Shown here piece after piece: positions 55,021 to 63,713 of a DNA stretch of 64,000 nt. Location: assembly GCF_028330965.1 (NCBI RefSeq), contig NZ_JAQMUB010000011.1:30473-94472 (forward strand), given 5' to 3'. The stretch is from Oscillatoria sp. CS-180 (lineage in GTDB: Bacteria; Cyanobacteriota; Cyanobacteriia; Phormidesmidales; Phormidesmidaceae). Numbering within the stretch: position 1 is the stretch's first letter; each line of letters starts with the position of its first letter. The position numbers and the translations under genes were made by a program. The notes below the pieces were generated by a model that saw only the letters and a program-made list of their open reading frames with translations, had not been told where the DNA came from and searched no databases.

Positions 55021-55860
55021 ATGGATACTCAAACACGGTTCAATTCAAATAAGCGGGAAACGGCAGAGTGGATAGAACGCTTAGCTCGTTTTGGATATGC
55101 AGCCAAAGGTGTAGTCTATTCGATTGTCGGCGTGTTGGCGTTTCAAGCTGCTTTTAACTGGGGTGGCAAGGTTGAAGGCTCAAAGGGGGCTTTTCAAACC
55201 ATCGCTAATCAACCTTTCGGCAAAACACTGTTATTCTTGGTAGCCGTAGGCCTTTTGGGGTATGTTGTCTGGCGTTTTGTTCAGGCGGCTCGCGACCCTG
55301 AGCATAATGACGATGGCTTTGGTGCGATCGCTCGACGACTGTCCTATGCGGTTAGCGGACTTATCTACGGAAGTTTAGCGTTTGCAGCCTTTCGCATTGT
55401 CTTCAGTGGTGGCGGTTCGTCGTCTAGCAGCGGCGGTAGTTCCACCAGTCAGCAAACCGCAAGTCTACTCTCACAGCCTTTTGGACAATGGTTGGTAGGT
55501 CTAGTCGGAGTCGCCTCCGCAGGATATGGTTTTTACTGCATCTACCGGGGCATTAAAACAAAGTTTCGGAAGAAGCTTAAGCTTTCTGAGATGAGCAGCG
55601 CGGAAGAGAACTGGGCTACTCGCATCGGTCGATTTGGACTGATTTCAAAAGGGATTGTCTCTTTGATTATCGGCTATTTCTTCGTCCAAGCAGCCAGAAC
55701 TGCAAATCCAGACCAAGCGAAAACGACAGAGGGTGCTTTAGAAGCCCTTCAGCAACAGCCTTTCGGCGCATTTCTCATGGGCATCGTAGCTTTGGGACTG
55801 CTGGCCTACGGTATCCATATGATAGTGCAGGCCCGGTATCGCAGAATTTCTCCTCAGTAG
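55021..55860 (+). CDS. DUF1206 membrane protein
   Basis: A 279-residue membrane protein with three copies of a helix-hairpin unit. Repeats begin ERLARFGYAAKGVVYSIVGVLAFQAA, ARRLSYAVSGLIYGSLAFAAFRI and IGRFGLISKGIVSLIIGYFFVQAA. Each is followed by a QPFG sequence and a second helix with GYVVWRFVQA, GYGFYCIYRG or AYGIHMIVQA. This is the DUF1206 pattern of six helices. The family has no assigned function to my knowledge. A Ser/Gly stretch (GGGSSSSSGGSS) is a periplasmic or cytoplasmic loop. Monocistronic. Confidence 0.9.
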   Translation: MDTQTRFNSNKRETAEWIERLARFGYAAKGVVYSIVGVLAFQAAFNWGGKVEGSKGAFQTIANQPFGKTLLFLVAVGLLGYVVWRFVQAARDPEHNDDGFGAIARRLSYAVSGLIYGSLAFAAFRIVFSGGGSSSSSGGSSTSQQTASLLSQPFGQWLVGLVGVASAGYGFYCIYRGIKTKFRKKLKLSEMSSAEENWATRIGRFGLISKGIVSLIIGYFFVQAARTANPDQAKTTEGALEALQQQPFGAFLMGIVALGLLAYGIHMIVQARYRRISPQ

Positions 55861-55867
55861 ACCTTTA

Positions 55868-55952
55868 GGAATGAATGAATTTTAAGTTCTCAGTTTTGAG
55901 TTTTGAATGATTGAGTCATCGGCGAATCCAAAGTTCAAAGTTGATACTTAGA
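55868..55952. repeat. Dispersed repeat family D, copy 1 (inverted relative to copy 2)
   Basis: About 85 bases that are the near-perfect reverse complement of 63579-63660; I see one or two substitutions and a 4-base insertion. Sits directly after the DUF1206 stop. Confidence 0.9.
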
Positions 55953-55979
55953 TACGTTCCCGTTCCTTAACGCGAAATT

Positions 55980-56011
55980 GGTCAGTTGATTGATTTCACA
56001 ATCAACTGACC
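55980..56011. terminator. Hairpin downstream of the DUF1206 gene
   Basis: Perfect 13-base-pair stem (GGTCAGTTGATTG / CAATCAACTGACC) with a 6-base loop and a TTCTTGACTT tail. About 120 bases after the stop codon, beyond the repeat. Likely terminator. Confidence 0.75.
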
Positions 56012-56105
56012 TTCTTGACTTAGAGTGCCTCTGTTCCCAGAAGATACTGACCTTATCAGATGCACTAAATAGTCTTCGGATCCTTGCCACGTAGCTTAAT
56101 GACTC

Positions 56106-56137
56106 ACCGTCTTGTCCTAATACGACTGGCGACGGCT
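56106..56137. repeat. Short hairpin repeat (family B, short form), copy 2
   Basis: ACCGTCTTGTCCTAATACG then ACTGGCGACGGCT; ends complementary (CCGTC / GACGG). Matches 34509-34539 and the ends of the long copies at 43834-43959 and 60598-60717. Confidence 0.65.
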
Positions 56138-56206
56138 ATGAAATTGGCGAAGCAGTAGGATTCCTTTTTGTCACAATCAAGGGTAGCTGCTTTTTTGGGA
56201 TATGTG

Positions 56207-56839
56207 ATGCCTTTGACGTGTGAAAGCCTACTCTCTGCCCATCCTGACATTTGGCATGCAGCCACGGTTCATCCTTTTTTGACGCAGTGTCAGGAGGGCA
56301 CCATTCGCCCGGCCCAGTTTAACACTTGGCTGGTGCAAGATTATCGCTTTGTTACTGAATTCACTCGGTTTTTAGGGCGAACGCTGGCGGCTGCTCCTGA
56401 TCAAGATTTGGATATTCTTTTAAGCGGCTTAAATGCACTGCAAGACGAACTGAATTGGTTTCGAGATAAAGCGGCTGAGCGATCGCTGAATCTCGATACG
56501 CCTCGCCAACCTACTTGTCAGACGTATTGTGAGTTTATGGGCAGCTTGGTAAATGTGCCTTATGCTGTACAGGCAACAGCCTTGTGGGGCATTGAGTACG
56601 CCTACAATCAAGGCTGGCAACTGCCCGGCAAAATGCCTGCGCCCTACGACGAGTTTGCGGATCGGTGGGGTAATCCCGGATTTACCGATTATGTGAAACT
56701 TCTGGCTCAGCAAGCAGACGCGGCATTGGAGACTGTCCCGCAGCCAGTTCAGGCAGCTGCCGAAGCTGCTTTCTTGCGAGTCGCAGTGCTTGAAAAAGAC
56801 TTCTGGCAAATGGCTTATGGAGTCGGTTACGACAACTAA
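56207..56839 (+). CDS. TenA-family protein (TenA_E-like)
   Basis: Heme-oxygenase-fold protein of 210 residues. HPDIWHAATVHPFLTQC, FNTWLVQDYRFVTEFTRFL and FLRVAVLEKDFWQMAYG are typical of the thiaminase II/TenA family, which salvages the pyrimidine part of thiamine. The catalytic cysteine of TenA_C (normally within a PCYWLY-like motif) is absent; the equivalent stretch is ATALWGIEYAYNQGW, with a glutamate, as in the TenA_E subgroup. The ATG at 56207 has GGGA upstream and gives the family start. No TPP riboswitch is recognised upstream, so its control is not evident. Confidence 0.82.
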   Translation: MPLTCESLLSAHPDIWHAATVHPFLTQCQEGTIRPAQFNTWLVQDYRFVTEFTRFLGRTLAAAPDQDLDILLSGLNALQDELNWFRDKAAERSLNLDTPRQPTCQTYCEFMGSLVNVPYAVQATALWGIEYAYNQGWQLPGKMPAPYDEFADRWGNPGFTDYVKLLAQQADAALETVPQPVQAAAEAAFLRVAVLEKDFWQMAYGVGYDN

Positions 56840-57116
56840 ACCACGGTTTTTATAGGATTAGTTATACGCTGTTTTATTTCTCACTGAAGAGCGTATAAAA
56901 ACAGCCTTTCTTGAAACCTTTCTGCTACCAAAATTCCTCTAAATTAATACCTTAGAAAGACCTTGAATTTCTCAATTTACCTATTTAGTGAGAAGCAATT
57001 TCGTTTTTCCAATTGTTAGCCTTGGGATACAGCAGGTTTAAGGTTGAATATTTTCGACTCAGAGAAAATTCCGAAACATATCTGCTGTTGCATAGACGCA
57101 CAAGGAAAGCTTAATT

Positions 57117-57776
57117 ATGAAAAGTCAACTTTGGAAAGCTGCTGGGGCATCATTACTTACTTTAGGATTTGCAACGGCACCAATTGCTGATCTGGCGATC
57201 GCTCAAGATGTAGACACTGAGGAATCGGCAGGCGAAGAGTTTCAAGACGCAGGGGAAGCCTTAGGTACTGCTGGGGAAGAAACTGTAGACGGTCTTCAAG
57301 AAACAGGTGAGGCCGTTGGTGAAGGGGTCGAAGATGCTGCTGAAGGCGCTGTTGATGCAACGGGCAACGCGATTGAGGCAACTGGTGAAGGTATCGAGAA
57401 TGCTGCTGAAGGCGCTGCTGATGCGGCTGGAAACGCTGTCGACGCAACCGAGTCTGTAGCTCAAGATGCGGCTGAAGGGGTTGACGCAGCTGCTGAAAAT
57501 GTTGAAGATGCCGCAGTCGATACTGCTGATGCCGTTGAAGAGCGTGCTAACTGGGGATGGCTCGGACTTCTAGGATTGCTTGGACTCCTTGGTCTTGCTG
57601 GAGGCGGTAAGAAAACCCGTGACGTTGTAGAGGTTCATGAATCTAATGCACCACGCACAACTGCGGACGTTCATGCAACAACGCCCCGTACAACAACAGC
57701 AACAGACGTTCGTCCAACGCCTTATACAACAACGGATCCTCAAGCAACCCCTAATAGAAACGACACCTATCGCTAA
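57117..57776 (+). CDS. Secreted WGxxGxxG-type protein with Ala/Glu/Gly repeats
   Basis: A 219-residue exported protein. Signal peptide to about residue 29 (TAPIADLAIA / QDVD). Residues 35-140 are acidic near-repeats built on AAEGAVDATGNAIEATGEG. A hydrophobic WGWLGLLGLLGLLGLAGGGKK segment follows, matching the WGxxGxxG motif of a small membrane-anchored family. The C-terminal 50 residues are Thr/Pro-rich (TTPRTTTATDVRPTPYTTT). Composition resembles stress proteins of the LEA class, but function is unknown. AAGGAAAG lies about 10 bases upstream of the ATG. Confidence 0.8.
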   Translation: MKSQLWKAAGASLLTLGFATAPIADLAIAQDVDTEESAGEEFQDAGEALGTAGEETVDGLQETGEAVGEGVEDAAEGAVDATGNAIEATGEGIENAAEGAADAAGNAVDATESVAQDAAEGVDAAAENVEDAAVDTADAVEERANWGWLGLLGLLGLLGLAGGGKKTRDVVEVHESNAPRTTADVHATTPRTTTATDVRPTPYTTTDPQATPNRNDTYR

Positions 57777-57822
57777 TAGGTTTTGGCGAGCTTAGCGCGA
57801 TTACTGCTGAGGCTTGAGTGGT

Positions 57823-57850
57823 GGGCGATCACGGGTTAGTGCGATCGCCC
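57823..57850. terminator. Hairpin between the WGxxGxxG gene and glgC
   Basis: 8-base-pair stem (GGGCGATC / GATCGCCC) with a 12-base loop, followed by ATCGTTT, about 45 bases after the stop codon. A candidate terminator; the T tract is weak. Confidence 0.5.
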
Positions 57851-58030
57851 ATCGTTTAGTGCAAAATGGCGACAAAGGCTTCTGGAGAAGGTTTCTACAG
57901 ATTGACGTAGACCTGATTTCCTTCTGACGGCTCATGTGTAGATCAAGAACATCTGGAAAATTAGTAGATGTTTGTCAGGCTCGAATTTTCGCCGAGACGT
58001 CAAATCATCAACAGCTGCTAAGGAAAACTA

Positions 58031-59320
58031 ATGAACAAAGTACTTTCAATCATTCTGGGTGGTGGTGCTGGAACACGACTGTATCCCTTAACAAAAATGA
58101 GAGCGAAGCCAGCTGTTCCTTTGGCAGGTAAGCATCGTTTGATTGATATTCCTATCAGCAACTGTATCAACTCCAATATTCTTAAAATCTACGTCCTGAC
58201 GCAGTACAATTCGGCTTCACTCAATCAACACATTGCCCGCTCCTATGGCTTTTCTGGATTTCAGCAGGGATTTGTTGAGGTTCTAGCCGCTCAGCAGACA
58301 CCTGACAACGACAACTGGTTTCAGGGAACAGCGGACGCCGTACGCCAGTACATGTGGATGTTCAAAGATTTGGATGTTGATGAGTACTTAATTCTCTCTG
58401 GTGATCACCTGTACCGCATGGATTATCAGAACTTCATTCGTCACCATCGTGAGACGGGGGCAGACATCACGCTATCCGTTCTACCCATTGATGAGAAGCG
58501 AGCCTCTAGTTTTGGCCTGATGAAAATTGATGATAATGGCCGCATTATCGATTTCAGCGAAAAGCCAAAAGGTGATGCGCTTAAGGAGATGCAGGTCGAT
58601 ACAACGACCTTGGGTCTTTCCCAGGAAGAAGCTGCTTCGAAGCCATATATCGCCTCAATGGGAATCTATGTCTTTAAACGCAATGTGTTGATCGACCTCC
58701 TAAATAAGCATCCTGATCACACAGATTTTGGTAAGGAGATTCTTCCTCAAGCCATGCAACAGCAGAATGTTCAGGCATTCCTGTTTAATGATTATTGGGA
58801 GGATATTGGAACAATCGAGTCTTTCTTTGAGGCTAACTTAGCCTTGGCTAAGCAGCCTAATCCTCCTTTCAGCTTCTACAATAGCTCTGCTCCCATCTAC
58901 ACTCGCGCTCGTTATCTTCCGCCCACTAAACAGCTGAAATGTACCGTCACTGAATCAATGATCAGCGAGGGTTGTGTACTGAAGGAGTGCGAGATTGTTA
59001 ATTCCGTCATTGGTATTCGATCGCGCATTGAATCTGGCTGTTCTATCAAAGACAGTTTGATTATGGGAGCCGATTATTATCAGTCCAATTTTGAACGCGA
59101 GAGCAGTTGCGATGCTACTGCCGTGCCCCTTGGGATTGGCGAAAACAGCATTATCGAAAAAGCCATTGTCGATAAAAACGCTCACATTGGGTGTAACGTC
59201 AAGATTGTGAATAAAGACCGAGTTGAAGAGGCTGACAAAGAATCTGAAGGTTTTTATATCCGCAGTGGAATTGTTGTCATTTTGAAGGACGCTACTATAC
59301 CTGACAACACAATCATTTAG
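58031..59320 (+). CDS. glgC: Glucose-1-phosphate adenylyltransferase (ADP-glucose pyrophosphorylase)
   Basis: Makes ADP-glucose from glucose-1-phosphate and ATP, the committed step of glycogen synthesis and the donor for GgpS encoded at 11.7 kb. The 429-residue protein has the N-terminal nucleotide loop [35 protein letters not shown]. The catalytic region ([10 protein letters not shown]), the sugar-phosphate site (FSEKPKGD), and the C-terminal beta-helix with [20 protein letters not shown] are all present. Length and motifs match cyanobacterial GlgC, activated by 3-phosphoglycerate. AAGGA lies seven bases upstream. Confidence 0.97.
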   Translation: MNKVLSIILGGGAGTRLYPLTKMRAKPAVPLAGKHRLIDIPISNCINSNILKIYVLTQYNSASLNQHIARSYGFSGFQQGFVEVLAAQQTPDNDNWFQGTADAVRQYMWMFKDLDVDEYLILSGDHLYRMDYQNFIRHHRETGADITLSVLPIDEKRASSFGLMKIDDNGRIIDFSEKPKGDALKEMQVDTTTLGLSQEEAASKPYIASMGIYVFKRNVLIDLLNKHPDHTDFGKEILPQAMQQQNVQAFLFNDYWEDIGTIESFFEANLALAKQPNPPFSFYNSSAPIYTRARYLPPTKQLKCTVTESMISEGCVLKECEIVNSVIGIRSRIESGCSIKDSLIMGADYYQSNFERESSCDATAVPLGIGENSIIEKAIVDKNAHIGCNVKIVNKDRVEEADKESEGFYIRSGIVVILKDATIPDNTII

Positions 59321-59425
59321 ATCACTGCATTTACTTTTGAAGGTCTTTTGTTCTTGAGATGAAAGGACTTAATTTCATGGATGAACGCTAGACCTTTTTT
59401 TGCAAGCAAGGAAGGAGGTATCGAC

Positions 59426-60061
59426 ATGCAGATGCCAGTTGATATTACTTATCGAGGCGTTGAAAAGAGCGACGCACTTGAAACACTAATTCGTTCAAAA
59501 ATGGAAAAGTTGGAAGAGGTTTGCGACCATATTATTGGTTGTCATATTGCAGTTGAGAAAGCCCACGAGCATCCCAGTCATGGCTCGCCATACCGAGTCA
59601 GGCTGGATATCACGGTCCCTCCCAATCACGAAATTGTAGCGGATCGAAATCCAGGTGAGGGGGTTCAATATGCCTCTTTAGAATCAGTAATTCGGGATGC
59701 TTTTGAGGCCGCCAGACGTCAGTTACGAGACCTCAACCAGCAGCAAGAAGGACGTAGAAAGCAGCATACAGAGCAAGCGATCGCCGGCATTGTAACAAAG
59801 CTGTTTCCGTCTCAAAATTATGGGTTTATCAAGACCCTGGACGGTCGTGAAATTTACTTCCATCGCAATAGCGTCTTACATGACGATTATGATCGCTTAA
59901 GTGTGGGAGCTGGTGTTCAGTTCTTTCCGTCAGAAGGCGAAAATGGACCTCAAGCTAGTACTATTCGGCTAGTTGATAAACCAGGAATTCGGCCTGCTGA
60001 TAATCGAGGTGATTCTGCCGAGTCTGAAGCCCCTCAAGGTTGGGAGTACGTCCAAAGTTAG
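59426..60061 (+). CDS. Ribosome hibernation factor (HPF/RaiA) fused to a cold-shock domain
   Basis: A 211-residue fusion. Residues 1-115 form an HPF/RaiA domain (PVDITYRGVEKSDALETLIRSK, CHIAVEKAHEHP, VRLDITVPPNHEIVADR). Residues about 125-190 form a cold-shock domain with AGIVTKLFPSQNYGFIKTLDGREIYFHRNSVL, the CSD core. The usual long HPF C-terminal dimerisation domain is replaced by the CSD. It would bind idle ribosomes or RNA under stress. The ATG at 59426 is chosen because GGAGGT lies eight bases upstream; an earlier in-frame ATG at 59381 lacks it. Cotranscription with glgC is possible (105-base gap). Confidence 0.88.
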   Translation: MQMPVDITYRGVEKSDALETLIRSKMEKLEEVCDHIIGCHIAVEKAHEHPSHGSPYRVRLDITVPPNHEIVADRNPGEGVQYASLESVIRDAFEAARRQLRDLNQQQEGRRKQHTEQAIAGIVTKLFPSQNYGFIKTLDGREIYFHRNSVLHDDYDRLSVGAGVQFFPSEGENGPQASTIRLVDKPGIRPADNRGDSAESEAPQGWEYVQS

Positions 60062-60166
60062 GGGATAACTGTTGTCACTTAGCGTAGAGTTTGTCCCTTT
60101 TGAGCGATGCTAGCTGTTGCATTGTTTCGTACTCTCAGAATAACTGTTGATAGAGAACCCGTACAC

Positions 60167-60526
60167 ATGGATAATCAAAGTAAAAATTCAGATGGTCATG
60201 AGAAAGATATCAATCAGCCTCTGACAGCTGAACAAGTCTCTCCTGAACAGAAAAAAGCGCATCGTGAAACTCTGGAACAGGAGAATCCGACAGTTAATCC
60301 AGGCGATCGCCCCAACGAAAATGCATCCCTGGAAGAAAAATCTCAGCAGGTTGCTGTTGATGCCCCAGACATCACAGGTGATCACATCGTGGTCCCAACC
60401 TACTTTGTGGTTGACGATCCTGAAGAAGGGCAAAAAGCTCTTCATCATGTCAACGATGCGGAGGAGATCTCTGACGTTATCCGCCAAGCTCGGGTAGACG
60501 AATCAGGCGAGCGTCAGTGGCGTTAG
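60167..60526 (+). CDS. Acidic protein of unknown function
   Basis: A 119-residue hydrophilic protein from the ATG at 60167 (MDNQSKNSDGHEKDINQPL). It is disordered-looking and acidic in the first 70 residues (SPEQKKAHRETLEQENP), then DITGDHIVVPTYFVVDDPEEGQKALHHVNDAEEI, which may be an ordered beta-helix-like end. The upstream in-frame part from 60107 looks non-coding. It follows the HPF fusion by 105 bases on the same strand and ends at a terminator. No known family recognised. Confidence 0.6.
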   Translation: MDNQSKNSDGHEKDINQPLTAEQVSPEQKKAHRETLEQENPTVNPGDRPNENASLEEKSQQVAVDAPDITGDHIVVPTYFVVDDPEEGQKALHHVNDAEEISDVIRQARVDESGERQWR

Positions 60527-60549
60527 TTTCGTAAATAAGGCTTGGATTT

Positions 60550-60587
60550 TTTAGGTGTCTCTGTCATAGGAGACACCTAAATTTTTT
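60550..60587 (+). terminator. Terminator after the acidic protein gene
   Basis: Perfect 12-base-pair stem (TTTAGGTGTCTC / GAGACACCTAAA) with an 8-base loop and a following run of TTTTTT, 24 bases after the stop codon. Confidence 0.9.
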
Positions 60588-60597
60588 AAAACCAGTT

Positions 60598-60717
60598 CGT
60601 GTTCTTGGGAGATTTCTGAAAATTAAAATACCCGGCTGCGGGCATCACGCGGCGCTAATGACACCCTACCAGCGGTAAATTCTTTCCCAGAGATCTTCTT
60701 AGTTGCTCGTTACGGCT
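60598..60717. repeat. Dispersed repeat family B, long form, copy 2
   Basis: Shares its interior (from GCGCTAATGACACCCTACC, about 35 identical bases) and parts of both ends with 43834-43959. The left end (CGTGTTCTTGGGAG) and right end (CGTTACGGCTA) are more diverged than in copy 1. No gene between 60591 and 60842. Confidence 0.75.
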
Positions 60718-60842
60718 AAGAGAACAATTAAAGTGTGGGGCGTTGCTCAGTAAGCTTAATTTCAGTTGAAAAGCTATAACGGTCTGAAAGTCCTCGGAAG
60801 GGACATTCTAAGGGAGCTATGACGCTTTTGCGGAACATTAAG

Positions 60843-61595
60843 CTAAAGTCTGCTCTCATATTTTTCTTGGTTGGCAGACATGGCGCTTTCAGCCCGTCGC
60901 AGGGCTGTAATGATGGTTGTCAGCCACAAAATGCCAACAATAAATCCGACAATGACATCTGTAGGCCAGTGAGCGCCTAACTCTAATCGAGAAGCCATAA
61001 TCAGGCTGTTCCACACCACGCCTAAAAGAATAACCAAGGTTTTTTCAAGCCAGCTATGACTTGCACGCCACCATAGATAAGCCATTAATCCATAGATAGT
61101 AATGATGACGATGGTGTGACCCGATGGAAATGAATGAAGACCAGAAGCAGCAACGCCATCCGCGATTAAATCAGGGCGGGCACGATTCCAATAGCCCCAC
61201 CCAATCCAAACCAGGGCAAACTGCAAGATATAACCCACAACCATTGTTGCGGCTAAGAGTGGACGAGACCGAGCTATCATAATGCCGGTGAACACCACAA
61301 CGATTGGAAAGGAACCCAACGAATTACCCGGTGATTCCCACGTGATGGATCTTGAAAAACTCAGTGGTATTTTGTCGACTAAGGTGAGCAATGTCCTTGC
61401 ATCCCAAGCCTGTAAACCTTGGTCAACGTATCCTTTGACGATTACTGTCATGGCAAACGTAAGAACGGCACAAATGCCAAGGCCGATCGCAAGTGTTCCT
61501 GCCCAACGCTGCCACACTTTCTTGGGTAGCCGCCGACAGTCTTTCCAAAATTGATACCACCCTGCTCGTAAGGCTTTAAACGCTACCCAATTCAT
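60843..61595 (-). CDS. PAP2-type membrane phosphatase
   Basis: A 250-residue protein with five or six helices and the three PAP2 motifs: YWNRARPD (motif 1, K/R-x6-RP type), SFPSGHTIV (motif 2, catalytic histidine) and ASRLELGAHWPTDV (motif 3). The family removes phosphates from lipids such as phosphatidic acid or undecaprenyl diphosphate. The N-terminal 30 residues are basic (RRLPKKVWQRW), suggesting a cytoplasmic N-terminus. Substrate cannot be assigned. It stands alone; 61596-61931 has no recognisable gene. Confidence 0.9.
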   Translation of the reverse strand: MNWVAFKALRAGWYQFWKDCRRLPKKVWQRWAGTLAIGLGICAVLTFAMTVIVKGYVDQGLQAWDARTLLTLVDKIPLSFSRSITWESPGNSLGSFPIVVVFTGIMIARSRPLLAATMVVGYILQFALVWIGWGYWNRARPDLIADGVAASGLHSFPSGHTIVIITIYGLMAYLWWRASHSWLEKTLVILLGVVWNSLIMASRLELGAHWPTDVIVGFIVGILWLTTIITALRRAESAMSANQEKYESRL

Positions 61596-61931
61596 TCTTT
61601 ATTCGCAAAAATTAGTGCCTTTCTATATTCACTTTCAGGTGAAAAAGATTGTCTTAGAATAAGGCTTAGGTCAGGCAGAAGCTTATCCCTTGAGATAGAT
61701 TTGAAGTGACTTAAAAAACGTCACTCTAGTCAAAAGCGATCGCTCTTATGCCCTCGCATCTCAATTTTTTTGTCGGTATGGCGATGCTAATATCGTGCGA
61801 GCCTGCCAGCGTAAAAAATATTTTCTGAAGCATAAAGAGAATTTTTAGTGAGTTTGATACTTCAATGGACCTACTAGTCATTAAGGTCAAAAGCATACCG
61901 TCCTGAGTAACCATAAAGTGCTGCTTGAACT

Positions 61932-62093
61932 ATGAATAGTAACCGTCCTAGTAATCTTTTGATCGGTGTCGTGGTTGGCATTTTGGCCGTTTTAGGATTG
62001 TTCATTCTGGGGCTAGCTTTAGGTGGTGGTGATCAAGATGGTTACGAAAGTGATGAACCCTCACGCTTGGAAAATTCTCAGGAATCATTGTGA
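61932..62093 (+). CDS. Small single-pass membrane protein (53 residues)
   Basis: Short frame MNSNRPSNLLIGVVVGILAV followed by LGLFILGLALGGG and an acidic tail (DQDGYESDEPSRLENSQESL). One hydrophobic helix of about 25 residues with a polar start and acidic end is a convincing membrane-protein layout. The stop codon overlaps the GTG start of the MFS transporter gene by four bases (GTGA), which implies translational coupling. No homologue recognised. Possibly a regulator or accessory of that transporter. Confidence 0.6.
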   Translation: MNSNRPSNLLIGVVVGILAVLGLFILGLALGGGDQDGYESDEPSRLENSQESL

Positions 62094-63439
62094 CCTCGAT
62101 GTCAGACAACGCCAATTACCGCTTGCTTGCGAACATGAATATTGGCTTTTGGGGAGCGCAAGTTGCTAATGGGCTCCAAACCGCCAACGCTAGCGCTATA
62201 TTCGAAAGCTTGGGAGCGGAGGCCAGTCAACTTCCTCTACTCTGGCTTGGTGCTCCCATTATGGGACTGGTTGTTCAACCCATTATTGGAGAGCTGAGTG
62301 ACTGCACATGGTGTGTGTGGGGTCGCCGCCAGCCTTTCTTTGTAACGGGGGCAATCCTAGGATTTGGCATGATTATTCTCATGCCCAACTCGACTCATCT
62401 TTGGCAAGCCGTTGTTATCTACTGGCTGCTGCAGTTTGGTTTGAACGTGGGCACTGCACCAGCAAGGTCTTTCGTAGGAGACTTGCTGCCCTCAGCTCAA
62501 AGAACTTTGGGCTATTCGATTCAAGGATTTTGCATTGGTTTGGGCGCGATCGCTGCGTCAATGCTGCCCTGGCTGCTGGAGAAGATTCCCGCCGTCGAAT
62601 CAACTGCGGAAGTAGGGGTGCCCACCACCATTTGCTGGGCCTACTACGTTGGCGCTGTTCTCTATCTTGTCAGCGCGTTATGGACCTATTGGACGGTCAA
62701 AGAAGCCCCACCTGCGCCTGATGTACTTGAAAAACCCATTGGGTCAGTTTTCAAGCGGATTGCAGAGGCGTTTACACAAATGCCTCCAATTATGCGTCAG
62801 TTGGCAGGGGTGCAGCTATTTACCTGGTTCGGCGTGTATTGCACCTTTTTGTATCTGCCGACTGCGATCGCAATCAACATCTTGGGAGCACCTAATAAGC
62901 AGTCTCCCGACTATGTGCATGGTATTGAGTGGGCTGGAATTTGTATTGCCTTCTATAACTTGATTTGCCTAGGAACTTCATTGCTCATTACCCCGCTCTC
63001 GCGGCGCTGGGGCAAGGTGACCATCTATGCAGTCTGCCTAATGTGTGGAACAGTGGGCCTCCTTTCGCTGGCTCTGATCCACAGTCGATATCCTATTCTG
63101 TTGTCGATGGTAGGCATTGGCATCGCTTGGGCTGGCATTCTGTCAATTCCCTATGCTTTGCTGATAGACAGCCTCCCCGATGAGCGAAGTGGTGTGTATA
63201 TGGGGCTGTTCAACTGCTTTTTAGCGTTGCCTCAAATCGTTATGTCTCTGAGCTTCGGTTGGATAATGACAACGTTTCTACAGAGCGATCGCCTATGGGC
63301 TTTATTGTTGGGCGGCGTCTTTTTTGGCATCAGCGCTTTGCTAATGCTGAGGGTGACAGAACCTGAAGCGATCGTAGAGTCAGAAGTAGAGTCAGAAACT
63401 ATCAATCGCGACAAAAATCTTGCCGCGATCGGAGACTAG
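62090..63439 (+). CDS. MFS transporter, SLC45/sugar-cation symporter type
   Basis: A 449-residue transporter with twelve helices. The first half contains LPLLWLGAPIMGLVVQPIIGELSDCTWCVWGRRQPF, which matches the SLC45 and GPH-type pattern (GLxxQPxxGxxSD, GRR-PF) seen in sucrose/proton symporters. The second half has SRRWGKVTIYAVCLMCGTV and AGILSIPYALLIDSLPDE. The start is taken as GTG at 62090, with AGGA six bases upstream, overlapping the small membrane protein gene; an ATG at 62099 is an alternative. The substrate is probably a disaccharide or related osmolyte, but this is inference from family resemblance. Confidence 0.82.
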   Translation: MTSMSDNANYRLLANMNIGFWGAQVANGLQTANASAIFESLGAEASQLPLLWLGAPIMGLVVQPIIGELSDCTWCVWGRRQPFFVTGAILGFGMIILMPNSTHLWQAVVIYWLLQFGLNVGTAPARSFVGDLLPSAQRTLGYSIQGFCIGLGAIAASMLPWLLEKIPAVESTAEVGVPTTICWAYYVGAVLYLVSALWTYWTVKEAPPAPDVLEKPIGSVFKRIAEAFTQMPPIMRQLAGVQLFTWFGVYCTFLYLPTAIAINILGAPNKQSPDYVHGIEWAGICIAFYNLICLGTSLLITPLSRRWGKVTIYAVCLMCGTVGLLSLALIHSRYPILLSMVGIGIAWAGILSIPYALLIDSLPDERSGVYMGLFNCFLALPQIVMSLSFGWIMTTFLQSDRLWALLLGGVFFGISALLMLRVTEPEAIVESEVESETINRDKNLAAIGD

Positions 63440-63515
63440 CAGGTTAACGAGAGATAAGGGCCGGAGCGATCGCCTTCAAAACAGAACCGTGATCGCCCCT
63501 TCTAACCACACCTGT

Positions 63516-63709
63516 TATGGCAGCATGCATTTGAATCAAGCACACCCCATTCCCTACTCCCTTAGGAACAGAAACTTATTTAAGTATCAACTTTGAGCTT
63601 TGGATTCGCCGATGACTCAATCATTCAAAACTCAAAACTGAGAACTTAAAATTCATTCCTTCCTTAAGCCCCTGAGATGGACTTGACCAAGCTGCATAGG
63701 GCTATAAGT
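63516..63709. repeat. Dispersed repeat family C, copy 2, interrupted
   Basis: Same two halves as 47071-47169 (CAAGCACACCCCATTCCC near 63537 and GGACTTGACCAAGCTGCA near 63679) but separated by about 100 extra bases containing repeat family D. Confidence 0.85.
63579..63660. repeat. Dispersed repeat family D, copy 2, nested in family C
   Basis: Near-identical inverted copy of 55868-55952, lying inside the interrupted family C repeat. The absence of this segment from 47071-47169 suggests it is an insertion. Confidence 0.9.
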
Positions 63710-63713
63710 CGCT

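Noticed and set aside
56040..56206. Possible TPP riboswitch before the TenA gene
   Set aside because: The conserved CUGAGA and ACCUGAUCUGG elements are not present.
61726..61914. 62-codon minus-strand frame between the PAP2 gene and the small membrane protein
   Set aside because: Composition and lack of motifs suggest chance.
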